Shown: piece after piece, positions 24,520 to 33,423 of the stretch | Layout of the letters: the number at the start of each line of letters is the position of its first letter | Position numbering within the stretch: position 1 is the stretch's first letter | DNA from: Treponema bryantii | GTDB lineage: Bacteria; Spirochaetota; Spirochaetia; Treponematales; Treponemataceae | DNA length: 64,000 nucleotides | Direction of reading: 5' to 3' | Assembly: GCF_900113965.1 (NCBI RefSeq) | Contig: NZ_FORI01000008.1 | Location: forward strand, 62,001-126,000 | Made by a program: the position numbers and the translations under genes | The notes under the pieces: generated by a model | Databases searched by the model: none | Seen by the model: the letters and a program-made list of their open reading frames with translations, nothing else | What the model was told of the DNA's origin: nothing

Positions 24520-25404
24520 CTACTTCTTCTTAACCGGAATCCAGATTGCACTGTGATAATCTGAAGCGGACGGATCTCCGTCGCCATACCACTCGATGTT
24601 TGCGCGGCCCGGGAACTCAAAATCTGGATTTCCAGGCAGCCACTCTTTCCAGATTTTTGTGTTTACATTCTGAAGTGCTTTCGGGCATGGACCGAAGCAG
24701 TCGAAGATTGCCCAGTCAAAATCAGGAAGCTCGAAAACAGACATACCCTCAGGAACCTCGCCGCCCTTATAAATTCCCGCAACAAAATATCGGAACTTAC
24801 CTTCGCCAATGTCATCAACACAAACTCCGTACTCACCGATGTTGTTTTCGGCGATTGCTTTTTCGTAGTTGTTAGACGGAGCTTCGCCACTCCAGACACG
24901 AGCAGCATATTTTTCACGAATCTCATCCCAGAACTTTGGAATCTCAACATAAGAAGTTTCGCCGTCAAACTCGCGTGCAAAACCAATTACCTTAAAGCCA
25001 GCCATAGTTTTAATTTTGTAATCCATCTGATTACCTCCATGAATAGAAATCTCAATTTTCAGAGGAAGAAATGGTTTTACCGGAGAGCCCTCGCGCACCT
25101 GTGATGGACTCACACCGTGAAAGCGCGAAAAAGCTTTTGTAAAACTTTCGGGAGTTTCATAACAGTAACGGAAAGCAATGTCGATTATTTTTTCATCAGT
25201 TTTCTGAAGGTCCAGCGCCGCAAGGTATAGTCTTCGGTTTCTGATATATTCACCAAGCCCGTACCCTGTCATCAGCGAAAATCCCTTCTGAAAAAAGAAT
25301 GAGGACATAAACACCTGGTCGGCAACATCCTGCGCAGAAATGTCGTCTTCCAAATGCGATTCCATGTAATCGATTGCTTTGCGAATGCTAGTAAGCCATT
25401 CCAC
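24520..25404 (-). CDS. AraC-family regulator with GyrI-like effector domain
   Basis: A 294-residue protein. Residues about 8-105 form an AraC-type double helix-turn-helix (ISAQDVADQVFMSSFFFQKGFSLMTGYGL and IIDIAFRYCYETPESFTKAFSRFHGVSPSQ). Residues about 130-294 form a GyrI-like ligand domain (FKVIGFAREF, YFVAGIYKGGEVPEGMSVFELP, IWIPVKKK), as in SoxS/Rob-type multidrug regulators. The start is a GTG preceded by AAAGGAGG. A 12-bp perfect palindrome CAAGAATTCTTG lies at 25446-25457, about 45 bases upstream, a possible operator. No efflux gene lies next to it. Confidence 0.9.
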   Translation of the reverse strand: MEWLTSIRKAIDYMESHLEDDISAQDVADQVFMSSFFFQKGFSLMTGYGLGEYIRNRRLYLAALDLQKTDEKIIDIAFRYCYETPESFTKAFSRFHGVSPSQVREGSPVKPFLPLKIEISIHGGNQMDYKIKTMAGFKVIGFAREFDGETSYVEIPKFWDEIREKYAARVWSGEAPSNNYEKAIAENNIGEYGVCVDDIGEGKFRYFVAGIYKGGEVPEGMSVFELPDFDWAIFDCFGPCPKALQNVNTKIWKEWLPGNPDFEFPGRANIEWYGDGDPSASDYHSAIWIPVKKK

Positions 25405-25445
25405 AGTTTTCCTCCTTTGATGATTTTATTCTACGCGGAGTCACG

Positions 25446-25457
25446 CAAGAATTCTTG
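25446..25457. promoter_or_regulatory. 12-bp palindrome upstream of the AraC-type gene
   Basis: CAAGAATTCTTG, perfect dyad, between a possible -35 TTGACA (minus strand) and a TAGAAT box. The position suits an autoregulatory site, but a chance palindrome is possible. Confidence 0.35.
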
Positions 25458-25541
25458 TCAATTATTGTTCAGTTTTGTCCTTTTTTGTCTGTAGTCAAAT
25501 TAATTTCATAATCAATATATTTACCGGAAAAAGGTTCCCTT

Positions 25542-25961
25542 CTACAATGCCTTGCTCATAAACATTTCCATCGGCTGTTCAAAGCCTGGAATATTCATCA
25601 CAAGACTACCGCAATCTTTGTAGCCGTTCTTTCTGTAAAAGTGCTGGGCTGATTCATCAACCTGAGTTGAAGTAAGAACCATGCCATAGCCCTGGGCTTT
25701 CATGTCCTCTTCCCAGTGTGCTAACAATTGCTGACCGTAGCCCTTATGCTGTTCCGCCCAGTCAACAAAAAGCATGGTGCAGAAAGGCATATTGTCCCAG
25801 AATAAATTGTATCGCAGGAGTCCTACAGGCTTACCGTCTGCAAAAAGCACATAGCCTTGTTTGCGTTGAACTTTGTTTTCGAATTCATTTTCCGGAAGAT
25901 GCTTATCGAGTGAGTACCAGAAGGCTTTATCAGTTGATGTTACGTATTCTATTTTTGTCAT
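25542..25961 (-). CDS. GNAT-family N-acetyltransferase
   Basis: A 139-residue acetyltransferase. The acetyl-CoA loop is in the segment QHKGYGQQLLAHWEEDM, preceded by the strand MLFVDWAEQ and followed by VLTSTQVDESAQHFYRKNGYKDCG. The substrate is unknown. The gene stands alone between the AraC regulator and a plus-strand flavin reductase; no Shine-Dalgarno sequence is evident. Confidence 0.83.
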   Translation of the reverse strand: MTKIEYVTSTDKAFWYSLDKHLPENEFENKVQRKQGYVLFADGKPVGLLRYNLFWDNMPFCTMLFVDWAEQHKGYGQQLLAHWEEDMKAQGYGMVLTSTQVDESAQHFYRKNGYKDCGSLVMNIPGFEQPMEMFMSKAL

Positions 25962-26054
25962 TATACTTAATTAATATCCTACAATATAATATTATAACAT
26001 AACTTTTCTTCTTCGGAAAAAATATGATAAAATAGTTAAAAAAAGGAGCCCACC

Positions 26055-26714
26055 ATGAAACATCACTATAAAGATATGCCTGAAAACTTAAAAGGCACTT
26101 ATGCCGACTACTCGCACAATTTTGGTTTCAATTGGAAGGAATTTGTTATGACAGTTCCATCTCCGCTGCTTCTGGTTACAACGTATAAATCAAACGGAAT
26201 GCCTAATGCCTGCATGCAATCCTGGGCGACTTTTACCTGTGCAAATAAGGGAAACGGCTATTATGCAATTCTTGCAAGCGTAAACAAAAACGGTCATTTT
26301 TATAAATCACTTAAAGAAACCGGGGACGCTGTAATCAATTTTATGTCGGCAGAGATTTTTACAAAATGCATGGCTACCATTAAAAATAATCAGTTTGAGG
26401 TTGATGAGATTACTGCCTCTGGACTCACTCCTGGCAAGGCAAGCTGGGTAAATGCACCGCTTGTTGAAGAATGTTTTATGAATCTTGAAAGCAAATATGT
26501 TTGGGAAAAAGAAATTGCACCGGACGATGACCATGTGCTTCTCTGTCTTGAAATTATTGGCGCCCATATTGACGACGAACATCTTTCTGATCGTACAGGA
26601 GAAAATGGAATTCTCTTCAATATTCATCATCAGCAGAATCCTGAGCTTACTGAAAAAACAGGTCACGACTGGGCAGCTGTGCTTACAAAAAAGATTGATA
26701 TGGGAGAATACTAA
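26055..26714 (+). CDS. Flavin reductase-like protein
   Basis: A 219-residue member of the flavin reductase-like FMN-binding family: PSPLLLVTTYKSNGMPNACMQSWATF near residues 34-59, YYAILASVNKNGHFYKSLKETGDAVINFM, and the HxDD-type VLLCLEIIGAHIDDEHL. It is distantly related to the 12-kb paralogue. Start with AAGGAG 8 bases upstream. The electron donor and acceptor are unknown. Confidence 0.82.
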   Translation: MKHHYKDMPENLKGTYADYSHNFGFNWKEFVMTVPSPLLLVTTYKSNGMPNACMQSWATFTCANKGNGYYAILASVNKNGHFYKSLKETGDAVINFMSAEIFTKCMATIKNNQFEVDEITASGLTPGKASWVNAPLVEECFMNLESKYVWEKEIAPDDDHVLLCLEIIGAHIDDEHLSDRTGENGILFNIHHQQNPELTEKTGHDWAAVLTKKIDMGEY

Positions 26715-26722
26715 AAAAGGAA

Positions 26723-27784
26723 TTATTTCCCTCTCCACTCTTCCATAATCTTCAAGCCTTCTTCAACATCATCACCGAGGACTTCCTGGATTTTTTCGAA
26801 CTTCTTGTTTTTGTGCAGGGTGTCCATAACACGAAGCAATTCTTTTTTACCGTATTTTTGAATGAACAGAGCCATTGCTCTGATGGCGTTTGTATCTTTA
26901 CCAAGAGAGTAAAATCCTTTTTTACAATTATAAAGTTCATCGCATTCGTAGCAGCCGTCCAGGCCTTTTTCTTTGCAGCAGGCAACGTTAGGGCACACGC
27001 CGTCTGGAGAACAGGTTGCATAGGAACAGGTATTGTAAATTGTTCTGCAGGAACCGCACCACGAAGTCAAAAAGCAGTGACCACACGAAAGTCCGCAGTA
27101 GGCAATCTGATCTACACCTTTCTTTGCATGCTGACACAGTTTATTTTTGATACGCCGCATTGCTTCCACATGCATAATCCAGTGACGGGAGAACGGCATT
27201 TGAATTAAACCTTTGATATTTTTACTGCACCAGTAATCTATCAGCCACGACGCACGCTCGTCAGAACTTACACATTTACTTTCGACAAGTCTTTCTCTAT
27301 CCTCACCTGTAAACGTTTTTTTCAAGTCTTCAAACTTCAAATGCTCCAACATCTCATTTGTAGAATCCATCACAGTCTTGCAGTAATCATAAGTTGCCTT
27401 GATATCAAGCTTCTTTGAAAACTCAATCAGTATGTCACCAGCAAGTTCGTTGCCGGTTGTGATAATCACACTTCCTGTTCTTTCAAGCCACTCTCCATCA
27501 AAAAGAATCTGCTTATTTTTCAAAATCAGTTCGTGAGAAACAATATCTTCAATGCGGAAAGTATGCCAGAGGGACCACGCAAGGGTTGTGCAATGGTTCC
27601 CCTCGCCGTCTCCGAAAGGTAGTTGATAAAAAGCCACCGATGGAAAGGTTTTCACAATGAAAGAAATCTGTTCAAAAAGCTCGGCACGCAGTTCAAGCAG
27701 CAGTTTTATTCCTTCTGCAAAGGTAGCTTCCTTTGAAATGAGTGCCTGCATTTTTTTATTTTTTTCTGACCAGTCTTTATTCAT
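26723..27784 (-). CDS. DinB-like/DUF3795-like cysteine-rich protein
   Basis: A 353-residue protein of unknown function. Residues about 15-215 look helical, with His and Asp positions reminiscent of the DinB/YfiT fold (GEGNHCTTLAWSLWHTFRIEDI). Residues about 225-300 are Cys-rich (YCGLSCGHCFLTSWCGSCRTIYN, CSYATCSPDGVCPNVACCKEKGLDGCYECDEL) in the pattern of DUF3795, a likely metal-binding module. A TATAAT box lies 7 bases before the ATG and there is no Shine-Dalgarno, so a leaderless mRNA is likely. A strong hairpin with a U-run lies just upstream. Confidence 0.72.
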   Translation of the reverse strand: MNKDWSEKNKKMQALISKEATFAEGIKLLLELRAELFEQISFIVKTFPSVAFYQLPFGDGEGNHCTTLAWSLWHTFRIEDIVSHELILKNKQILFDGEWLERTGSVIITTGNELAGDILIEFSKKLDIKATYDYCKTVMDSTNEMLEHLKFEDLKKTFTGEDRERLVESKCVSSDERASWLIDYWCSKNIKGLIQMPFSRHWIMHVEAMRRIKNKLCQHAKKGVDQIAYCGLSCGHCFLTSWCGSCRTIYNTCSYATCSPDGVCPNVACCKEKGLDGCYECDELYNCKKGFYSLGKDTNAIRAMALFIQKYGKKELLRVMDTLHKNKKFEKIQEVLGDDVEEGLKIMEEWRGK

Positions 27785-27799
27785 AAGTTTTATTATATC

Positions 27800-27841
27800 A
27801 AAAAAAAAGACTGCCGGGAAAGGAGGAAAACGGCAGTCTTT
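27800..27841 (-). terminator. Hairpin with T-run upstream of the DUF3795-like gene
   Basis: An 11-bp stem, AAAGACTGCCG (27806-27816) and CGGCAGTCTTT (27831-27841). On the minus strand it is followed by eight T residues, a textbook intrinsic terminator reading towards the DUF3795-like gene. No annotated minus-strand gene lies upstream, so it may end an unrecognised small RNA or shield the gene from antisense transcription out of the GH35 region. On the plus strand the T-run is short. Confidence 0.7.
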
Positions 27842-27947
27842 ATTATGGAGGTATTTTCTACATCGAGTATTGCTTTGGTGTTCACTAATATAACCACCAC
27901 CCCAAAAAGAAGTTACAAAAAAAAGTAAAAAAAAATAATAATTTTTC

Positions 27948-27982
27948 TTGTTTTTTTATTTCAATGTGATAGTATTACTATC
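27948..27982 (+). promoter_or_regulatory. GH35 promoter with overlapping palindromic operator
   Basis: TTGTTT (27948-27953), a 16-base spacer and TAGTAT (27970-27975), 7 bases before the ATG. The perfect dyad GATAGT-ATT-ACTATC (27968-27982) covers the -10 box and the expected start site and touches the ATG. It could be bound by the LacI-type protein encoded downstream; this is inferred from position. Confidence 0.5.
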
Positions 27983-29848
27983 ATGAGTAAGGTAGAAATT
28001 AAAGACAAATTTTATGTAAACGGCGAACCGCTTCAGATTCTTTCGGGCGCAATTCATTATTTCCGTGTAGTACCAGAGTACTGGCGTGACCGTCTTGAGA
28101 AACTGAAGAACATGGGCTGCAATACAGTTGAAACTTATATCCCATGGAATTTTCATGAGCCAAAGAAAGGCGTTTTTGAATGGAATGGCATTCATGATTT
28201 TTGTAAGTTTATAGAAATTGCTCAGGAGCTCGGTCTTTATCTGATTGTTCGCCCTGCTCCTTATATCTGCGCAGAGTGGGAACTCGGTGGTCTTCCTTCA
28301 TGGCTTTTAGCAGAACCTGGAATGAAACTTCGTTGTTCTTATGAGCCTTATCTCAAACACATTACCGAATATTACAACGAACTCATTCCAAAGCTTGTTC
28401 CATATCAGATTGATAACGGCGGAAAAATTATTCTTTTCCAGGTTGAAAATGAGTACGGCTATTATGGTGATGACACCGCATATCTTCAGTACCTTGCAGA
28501 CCTTATGAGAAAGCTTGGAATTACAGTTCCGTTTGTAACTTCTGATGGTCCGTGGTTCAAAGACATCTTTACTGCAGGCCAGCTTGAAGGAGCTCTTCCA
28601 ACCGGAAACTTTGGTTCGGGCTGTGAATGGCAGTTTAAGAACATGAAAAAGATGATGCCGGAAAATCTTCCACTTATGAATATGGAGTTCTGGGCAGGTT
28701 GGTTTGATGCGTGGGGAAACAAAAAGAAGAAGGCTTCAAAACTTCCTATTAACAAGCTTGATTATGATTACGTTGTAAAAAACGGCCACAACATAAACAT
28801 CTACATGTTCCACGGCGGTACAAACTTTGGTTTTATGAACGGCTCTAACTATTACGGTAAGCTCACTCCAGATACAACTTCTTATGATTATGACGCACCG
28901 CTTAGCGAAGACGGAAAGCTGACAAAAAAATATTTTGCATTCCGCAACATCATAAAGAACCGAAAAGGCGACGCTGCTGTTCCAGATATTGAGTTCTCTA
29001 CAAAAATCGAAAGCCGTGCTTTTGGTAAAATCAGCTGGAACGAAAAGGCAGATCTTTTTGAAAACCTTGAACTTATTTCTCAGCCTCTTCATTCTGTTTG
29101 CCCTATTTCTATGGAAGAAGCAGGACAAGCAACCGGCTATATTTTGTACCGCACAAAGATGAAAGAAGACGTAGCCGCAAAGGAACTGATTTTCAAAAAA
29201 TGTGCAGACCGTGTTCACGCTTTCTCTAACGGCAAAAAAGTATTTACCGCCTTTGATAAAGAAATCTGCAGCGAACAGAAAGGCCACTGGCCGCTAACTT
29301 TTAAAGAAGGCAAAAACTGGAAAATCGGAAGCGAGCCTGGCGCTCAACTGGACTTCCTCGTAGAAAACATGGGCCGCGTAAATTTTGGCCACAAACTTGA
29401 GGAACAGAAAAAAGGTATTTACGAAGAAGTTCTGATTAATACACACGGTCACTATAACTGGGATATCTTCACCCTGCCTCTGGACGAAACACAGATGACA
29501 GAGCTTAAGACAAAGGGAAAGTGGACACAGGCCGGAACAGCCAACACACCGGGCAACACCGCCACCGCATCGAACCACCCCGAAAATCCCGCTTTCTTCA
29601 GATTCAACTTTAACCTCTCTCTGAAAGAAGGCGTTTATTCAGACACTTACCTTGATTTTGCAGGCTGGGGAAAAGGCTGTGTATTTGTAAACGGCTTTAA
29701 TATCGGCCGCTTCTGGGAAATTGGCCCGCAGAAAACTTTATACATTCCAGGTCCTCTTCTCAAGAACGGAAATAATGAAATCATCATTTTTGAAACAGAA
29801 GGAAAACGCCACGACTCAATCACTTTGTGCGATAAAATGAAATGGTAA
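27983..29848 (+). CDS. Family 35 beta-galactosidase
   Basis: A 621-residue glycoside hydrolase with no signal peptide, so it probably acts on imported galactosides. The catalytic barrel (1 to about 320) has ILSGAIHYFRV, PYICAEWELGGLPSWLL, the acid/base Glu157 in FQVENEYGYYG and the nucleophile Glu235 in MNMEFWAGWFD. C-terminal beta domains follow, ending in WGKGCVFVNGFNIGRFW and LKNGNNEIIIFE, as in other GH35 enzymes. No Shine-Dalgarno sequence is present; the promoter abuts the ATG. It opens a glycan locus and is followed by a LacI-type regulator. Confidence 0.93.
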   Translation: MSKVEIKDKFYVNGEPLQILSGAIHYFRVVPEYWRDRLEKLKNMGCNTVETYIPWNFHEPKKGVFEWNGIHDFCKFIEIAQELGLYLIVRPAPYICAEWELGGLPSWLLAEPGMKLRCSYEPYLKHITEYYNELIPKLVPYQIDNGGKIILFQVENEYGYYGDDTAYLQYLADLMRKLGITVPFVTSDGPWFKDIFTAGQLEGALPTGNFGSGCEWQFKNMKKMMPENLPLMNMEFWAGWFDAWGNKKKKASKLPINKLDYDYVVKNGHNINIYMFHGGTNFGFMNGSNYYGKLTPDTTSYDYDAPLSEDGKLTKKYFAFRNIIKNRKGDAAVPDIEFSTKIESRAFGKISWNEKADLFENLELISQPLHSVCPISMEEAGQATGYILYRTKMKEDVAAKELIFKKCADRVHAFSNGKKVFTAFDKEICSEQKGHWPLTFKEGKNWKIGSEPGAQLDFLVENMGRVNFGHKLEEQKKGIYEEVLINTHGHYNWDIFTLPLDETQMTELKTKGKWTQAGTANTPGNTATASNHPENPAFFRFNFNLSLKEGVYSDTYLDFAGWGKGCVFVNGFNIGRFWEIGPQKTLYIPGPLLKNGNNEIIIFETEGKRHDSITLCDKMKW

Positions 29849-29891
29849 TTTAATGTTTATTTTTTAAGTAAATTAAGTTATAATTTAGTTT

Positions 29892-30926
29892 ATGGCACAA
29901 AAGAAGAAAGTTCGTTTATCAGATATTGCAGCAAGGCTCAACATAAGCACAGTTACAGTTTCTAAGGCTCTCGCAGATAAAGACGGAGTTGGCGATGAAC
30001 TTCGCCAGCAGATTAAAGACATTGCTGAAAAAATGGGCTACCAGGTAAAGAAAACTACCCTGTCCACTTCCGGCAATGGTTCTCAGACTCAGACTGGCAA
30101 TATTGGAATCCTCATACCTTCACGATTTTTCTCTCCAAACGTTTCTTACTACTGGCACATTTTCAACGCACTTTCTACAGAGCTTTTAAGCCATGGCTTT
30201 TACAGCATAATGGAACTTCTTACAGATGAAGACGAACAGGCCTGCACACTGCCACGTATTCTTAAAGACAATAAAGTAGACGGACTTATAATTCTCGGCC
30301 AGACAAGCGATTCTTATCTGGAAGCGCTTAATACCTCATATCAGAACTTTATTCTTTTTGATTTTTACTCAGCAAAACTACCGTTCGATAGTGTATCAAA
30401 CGACAACTACTTCTGCTCTTACCTTATGACAGATTACGTAATTTCACAGGGACATAAGAATATCAGATTTGTTGGAAACTTTGGAGCAACCACTTCCATT
30501 TCAGACCGTTTTATGGGCTTCCAGAAAGCAATGCTTGAAAACAAGCTTTCCTGCTCAGCCGACGACATCATCAATGACAGAGACAACAACGGAAAACTTA
30601 TAAAAATCAATCTTCCTTCTGCAAAAAATATGCCTACAGCTTTTGTCTGCAACTGCGATGAAACTGCCGCGAACCTCATAACTGTTCTAGAAGAAAACGG
30701 CTATAAAGTTCCAAAGGATATTTCTGTAACAGGCTTTGATAATTATCTTCCTCAGAAAGAAACACCAGTAGAACTCACAACAGTTTTTATTAGACCGGAA
30801 GATTCCACAAAGGTTGCAGCCGAACTGATTATCAATAAAATTACAGGGCGCCCATATATAAAAGGCCGCCATCTTGTAAGTGGCAGCCTTGTTATAAGAG
30901 ATTCTGTTAATTCAGTCCGCGGATAA
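29892..30926 (+). CDS. LacI-family transcriptional regulator
   Basis: A 344-residue repressor. The N-terminal helix-turn-helix and hinge (VRLSDIAARLNISTVTVSKALA, residues 6-27) precede a periplasmic-binding-protein-like sugar domain: NIGILIPSRFFS, VDGLIILGQ, FDSVSNDNYFCSYLMTDYVI, FVCNCDETAANLI and ISVTGFDNY. It probably controls the neighbouring glycan genes. TATAAT (29879-29884) ends 7 bases before the ATG and no Shine-Dalgarno is seen, so the mRNA may be leaderless. Its 3' end overlaps the convergent esterase gene by 20 bases. Confidence 0.92.
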   Translation: MAQKKKVRLSDIAARLNISTVTVSKALADKDGVGDELRQQIKDIAEKMGYQVKKTTLSTSGNGSQTQTGNIGILIPSRFFSPNVSYYWHIFNALSTELLSHGFYSIMELLTDEDEQACTLPRILKDNKVDGLIILGQTSDSYLEALNTSYQNFILFDFYSAKLPFDSVSNDNYFCSYLMTDYVISQGHKNIRFVGNFGATTSISDRFMGFQKAMLENKLSCSADDIINDRDNNGKLIKINLPSAKNMPTAFVCNCDETAANLITVLEENGYKVPKDISVTGFDNYLPQKETPVELTTVFIRPEDSTKVAAELIINKITGRPYIKGRHLVSGSLVIRDSVNSVRG

Positions 30927-31998
30927 AATCAACAATTTTTAGCGCGGCCATTTTGTGAGTCAAAGAACCAGGGTGTCCGCGAGAGCCACGGTCTTCATCA
31001 CACTTTTCAAGAGCAACATTACTCTCAAGTTCAAGCGTATAAACCGCATTATCTCCACTCTCTTTTTTATACTCTTCAACACCCTTTGTAATTAAACCAG
31101 GCACAATATCAATAGGAAGCATTCCCCAAGTCCAGATAATTTTTGCCTTAGGATTATTCTTTCTGATTTCACCAAGGAACCGTTTTGCTTCAGCCACAAT
31201 GGTCTGTCCTGCAACGCCTTCAACACCTTTTCCATCATCATGAACAGAAAATCCAGAATTATCATTTGTACCAAGATTCAAAACTACATAATCAGAACCA
31301 CCCGCAAAATCTAAAGCATCACAGGTTCCACTAGCCTTCTGAGCCTCTCCGTCCAGAACACCGCAAATTTGATTGTAGTAAAGAGGAATGCGAGACTTCA
31401 CATCACCATCCCATCCCCAGCACAAGCCCCAGCCACTCTGACTGATACACTTCCAGTCTGCATCAAGCATTTTTGCAACCTGAACGGCATAGGTTTTACT
31501 TCCACAGAAAAACAGGGAAATCCAATCCATTTCTTCAGGACAGCCGGCAAGCCCTTCTCCCGAAGTAATACTGTCTCCAATAAATTCAATCTTACATTTA
31601 TGAGGAGAAGGTTCTAAGAATACACCATCATCATTCAATGCAATTTCTTCAATCTTAAGTTCATGCTTAATATCACCAGGCATTGGCTGGGTATCTTTTA
31701 TAATAGAAATAAAGTTTTCCTTTTCAGGATTGAGATTATGAGCAAGACAAATCAGCGATGGTTCCTTAGGAGCTGCAAATCGGGCAGTCTGATAACCATT
31801 TACCTGAACCGAAAGCCAGATTTCATGAAAATCATAATCGCTGGAAATACGAGCCCAGACCTCAGTTGCCTTAACACAAAGCTCAAGAGCAGCACCAGCC
31901 CAAAAAAGTCTTACAGCGCCGTCCTTGCAAATACCGCCGGGAACATTACGTCCCTGTATACGCATATTTTTAATTTCTTTCATTGAATAATTTTTCAT
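30907..31998 (-). CDS. CE2-like SGNH esterase (probable glycan deacetylase)
   Basis: A 363-residue protein in the two-domain layout of family 2 carbohydrate esterases: an N-terminal beta-sandwich (about 1-125) and a C-terminal SGNH domain with the nucleophile Ser143 in FIGDSITSGEG, an oxyanion-type LNLGTNDN and a C-terminal RGSRGHPGSLTH that holds the His. CE2 enzymes remove acetyl groups from xylan or mannan-type glycans. No signal peptide. I start at 31998 because TATAAT (32010-32005) ends 6 bases upstream; the in-frame ATG at 32028 lies before the promoter. Confidence 0.82.
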   Translation of the reverse strand: MKNYSMKEIKNMRIQGRNVPGGICKDGAVRLFWAGAALELCVKATEVWARISSDYDFHEIWLSVQVNGYQTARFAAPKEPSLICLAHNLNPEKENFISIIKDTQPMPGDIKHELKIEEIALNDDGVFLEPSPHKCKIEFIGDSITSGEGLAGCPEEMDWISLFFCGSKTYAVQVAKMLDADWKCISQSGWGLCWGWDGDVKSRIPLYYNQICGVLDGEAQKASGTCDALDFAGGSDYVVLNLGTNDNSGFSVHDDGKGVEGVAGQTIVAEAKRFLGEIRKNNPKAKIIWTWGMLPIDIVPGLITKGVEEYKKESGDNAVYTLELESNVALEKCDEDRGSRGHPGSLTHKMAALKIVDFIRGLN

Positions 31999-32066
31999 GC
32001 CGTCATTATACCATGCTTTTTTCAGCAACGCGACAGGGAACTTCCTTAAATTAATAAAAAATCTAT

Positions 32067-32104
32067 TTTTAACCTAAATTTACCTAATATATTTTACCTA
32101 ATAT
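32067..32104. repeat. Direct repeats upstream of the GH130 promoter
   Basis: Two exact copies of TTTACCTAATAT (32079-32090 and 32093-32104), start to start 14 bases, with degenerate copies on both sides (TTTAACCTAAAT before, TTACTTAATTT after). They lie just upstream of the -35 box, where an activator could bind. No protein is known for them. Confidence 0.45.
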
Positions 32105-32117
32105 TACTTAATTTTTC

Positions 32118-32146
32118 TTGACAAACTTAACAAGCAGCGCTAAAGT
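32118..32146 (+). promoter_or_regulatory. Promoter of the GH130 gene
   Basis: TTGACA (32118-32123), a 17-base spacer and TAAAGT (32141-32146). The start near 32153 leaves a leader of about 54 bases with AGGAG before the ATG at 32207. Confidence 0.6.
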
Positions 32147-32206
32147 ATAAGCATAGAACACACAAACAGGGCGGCGTAAAATCACCATGCCCAATAGGAG
32201 TTTTTT

Positions 32207-33226
32207 ATGGCTAAAATCATTAGTGGCGGAAATCTGCCTAACATTCCATGGCAGGACAAACCAAAAGACTGCTGGCTTCCAGTTTGGCGCTATGACGCAA
32301 ACCCAGTTATCGGAAGAAACCCATTCCCAGGCATGGCACGCATTTTCAACTCTGCAGTAATTCCATGGGAAGGAAAATTTAAAGGTGTTTTCCGTTCAGA
32401 AGATCCTACTGGAAATCCTTTCCTCTACCTCGGCGATTCAGAAGACGGTATCCACTGGGAATTCCAGCGCGAGAAGATTCACATGCACGATCCAGATGGA
32501 ACTCCTCATGATCCTTACTACGCTTATGACCCACGTTGTGTTAAAGTAGATGATACATACTACATTATGTGGTGTGGTGATTTTGACGGTGCAGCAATTG
32601 GAGTTGCATGTACAAAAGATTTTAAAGACTTCACACGCCTCGAAAATCCTTTCCTCCCATTCAACCGCAACGCTGTTTTGTTCCCTAAGAAGATCGACGG
32701 AAAGTTCGCAATGCTTTCACGCCCTTCAGATTCAGGACACACACCATTCGGTGATATCCTCCTTTCTTATTCTCCAGATATGAAGTACTGGGGCGAGCAC
32801 AGACTCGTAATGCAGAAAGGCGGCGGAGCTTGGTGGCAGGGACTTAAGATTGGTGCAGGTCCAGCTCCTATCGAAACTGATGAAGGATGGCTCTTGTTCT
32901 TCCACGGTGTAGTTCACACTTGTAACGGTTATGTATACTCATTCTCTGCAGCAATTCTCGATCATGATAAACCATCAATCGTAAAATACCGCTGCCAGAA
33001 CTACATGCTCACACCAGAGCTTCCATACGAAACAACAGGCTTTGTAGACAACGTATGTTTCCCTGTAGCTGCCCTCACAGACCAGGAAACAGGCCGCATC
33101 GCAATCTACTACGGATGTGCCGACACAGTTGTAGGCCTCTGCTTCACAACAGTAGACGAAGCCGTTAAGTACGTAAAAGAGCACAGCGTTCTCAACGACA
33201 TGGACAAAGACGAAGGTAGATTCTAA
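32207..33226 (+). CDS. GH130-family glycoside phosphorylase
   Basis: A 339-residue five-bladed propeller-type protein. Features of GH130 are ANPVIGRNPFPGMARIFNSAV, the FRSED strand, the catalytic-region YDPR (Asp108, Arg110) and the repeated blades (VDDTYYIMWC, GKFAMLSRP, EGWLLFFHGV, GRIAIYYGCAD). GH130 enzymes mostly phosphorolyse beta-mannosides such as mannosylglucose or mannobiose; the exact substrate here is open. The codon use is strongly biased like glyA, suggesting high expression. Its own promoter and a strong terminator make it a single-gene unit. Next to the CE2-like esterase, it suggests mannan use. Confidence 0.87.
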   Translation: MAKIISGGNLPNIPWQDKPKDCWLPVWRYDANPVIGRNPFPGMARIFNSAVIPWEGKFKGVFRSEDPTGNPFLYLGDSEDGIHWEFQREKIHMHDPDGTPHDPYYAYDPRCVKVDDTYYIMWCGDFDGAAIGVACTKDFKDFTRLENPFLPFNRNAVLFPKKIDGKFAMLSRPSDSGHTPFGDILLSYSPDMKYWGEHRLVMQKGGGAWWQGLKIGAGPAPIETDEGWLLFFHGVVHTCNGYVYSFSAAILDHDKPSIVKYRCQNYMLTPELPYETTGFVDNVCFPVAALTDQETGRIAIYYGCADTVVGLCFTTVDEAVKYVKEHSVLNDMDKDEGRF

Positions 33227-33260
33227 TTCATAAGGGAGGGGGAAGTCTCCCCCTCGTTCC

Positions 33261-33309
33261 AAAGAAAAAGGGTCCGGCGGTTTTACAAACCACCAGACCC
33301 TTTTTCTTT
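33261..33309. terminator. Bidirectional terminator after the GH130 gene
   Basis: A perfect 14-bp stem AAAGAAAAAGGGTC (33261-33274) with GACCCTTTTTCTTT (33296-33309). T-rich on both strands, so it can end transcription from either side. A smaller GGGGGA/TCCCCC hairpin lies just before it at about 33236-33253. Confidence 0.8.
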
Positions 33310-33320
33310 TCCACTACCCT

Positions 33321-33355
33321 CTCTACGGGGGCTCCGCCCCCGTAACGCCCCCGCA
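33321..33355. repeat. GC-rich palindromic repeat
   Basis: ACGGGGGC and GCCCCCGT form a hairpin around TCC, followed by AACGCCCCCGC. The reverse complement of the second part matches the core of the GC-rich block at 2584-2616, so both belong to one dispersed family in otherwise AT-rich DNA. Confidence 0.7.
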
Positions 33356-33423
33356 ATTTTCTTATTACAATTAATGTAGAGTTTTATTCATTCTTTCTTT
33401 CAATTCCATGCTATAATTAAATT

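Noticed and set aside
29540-29585. A degenerate in-frame family A repeat inside the GH35 gene (GCATCGAACCACC)
   Set aside because: The match is short, lacks the second arm and could be ordinary coding sequence.
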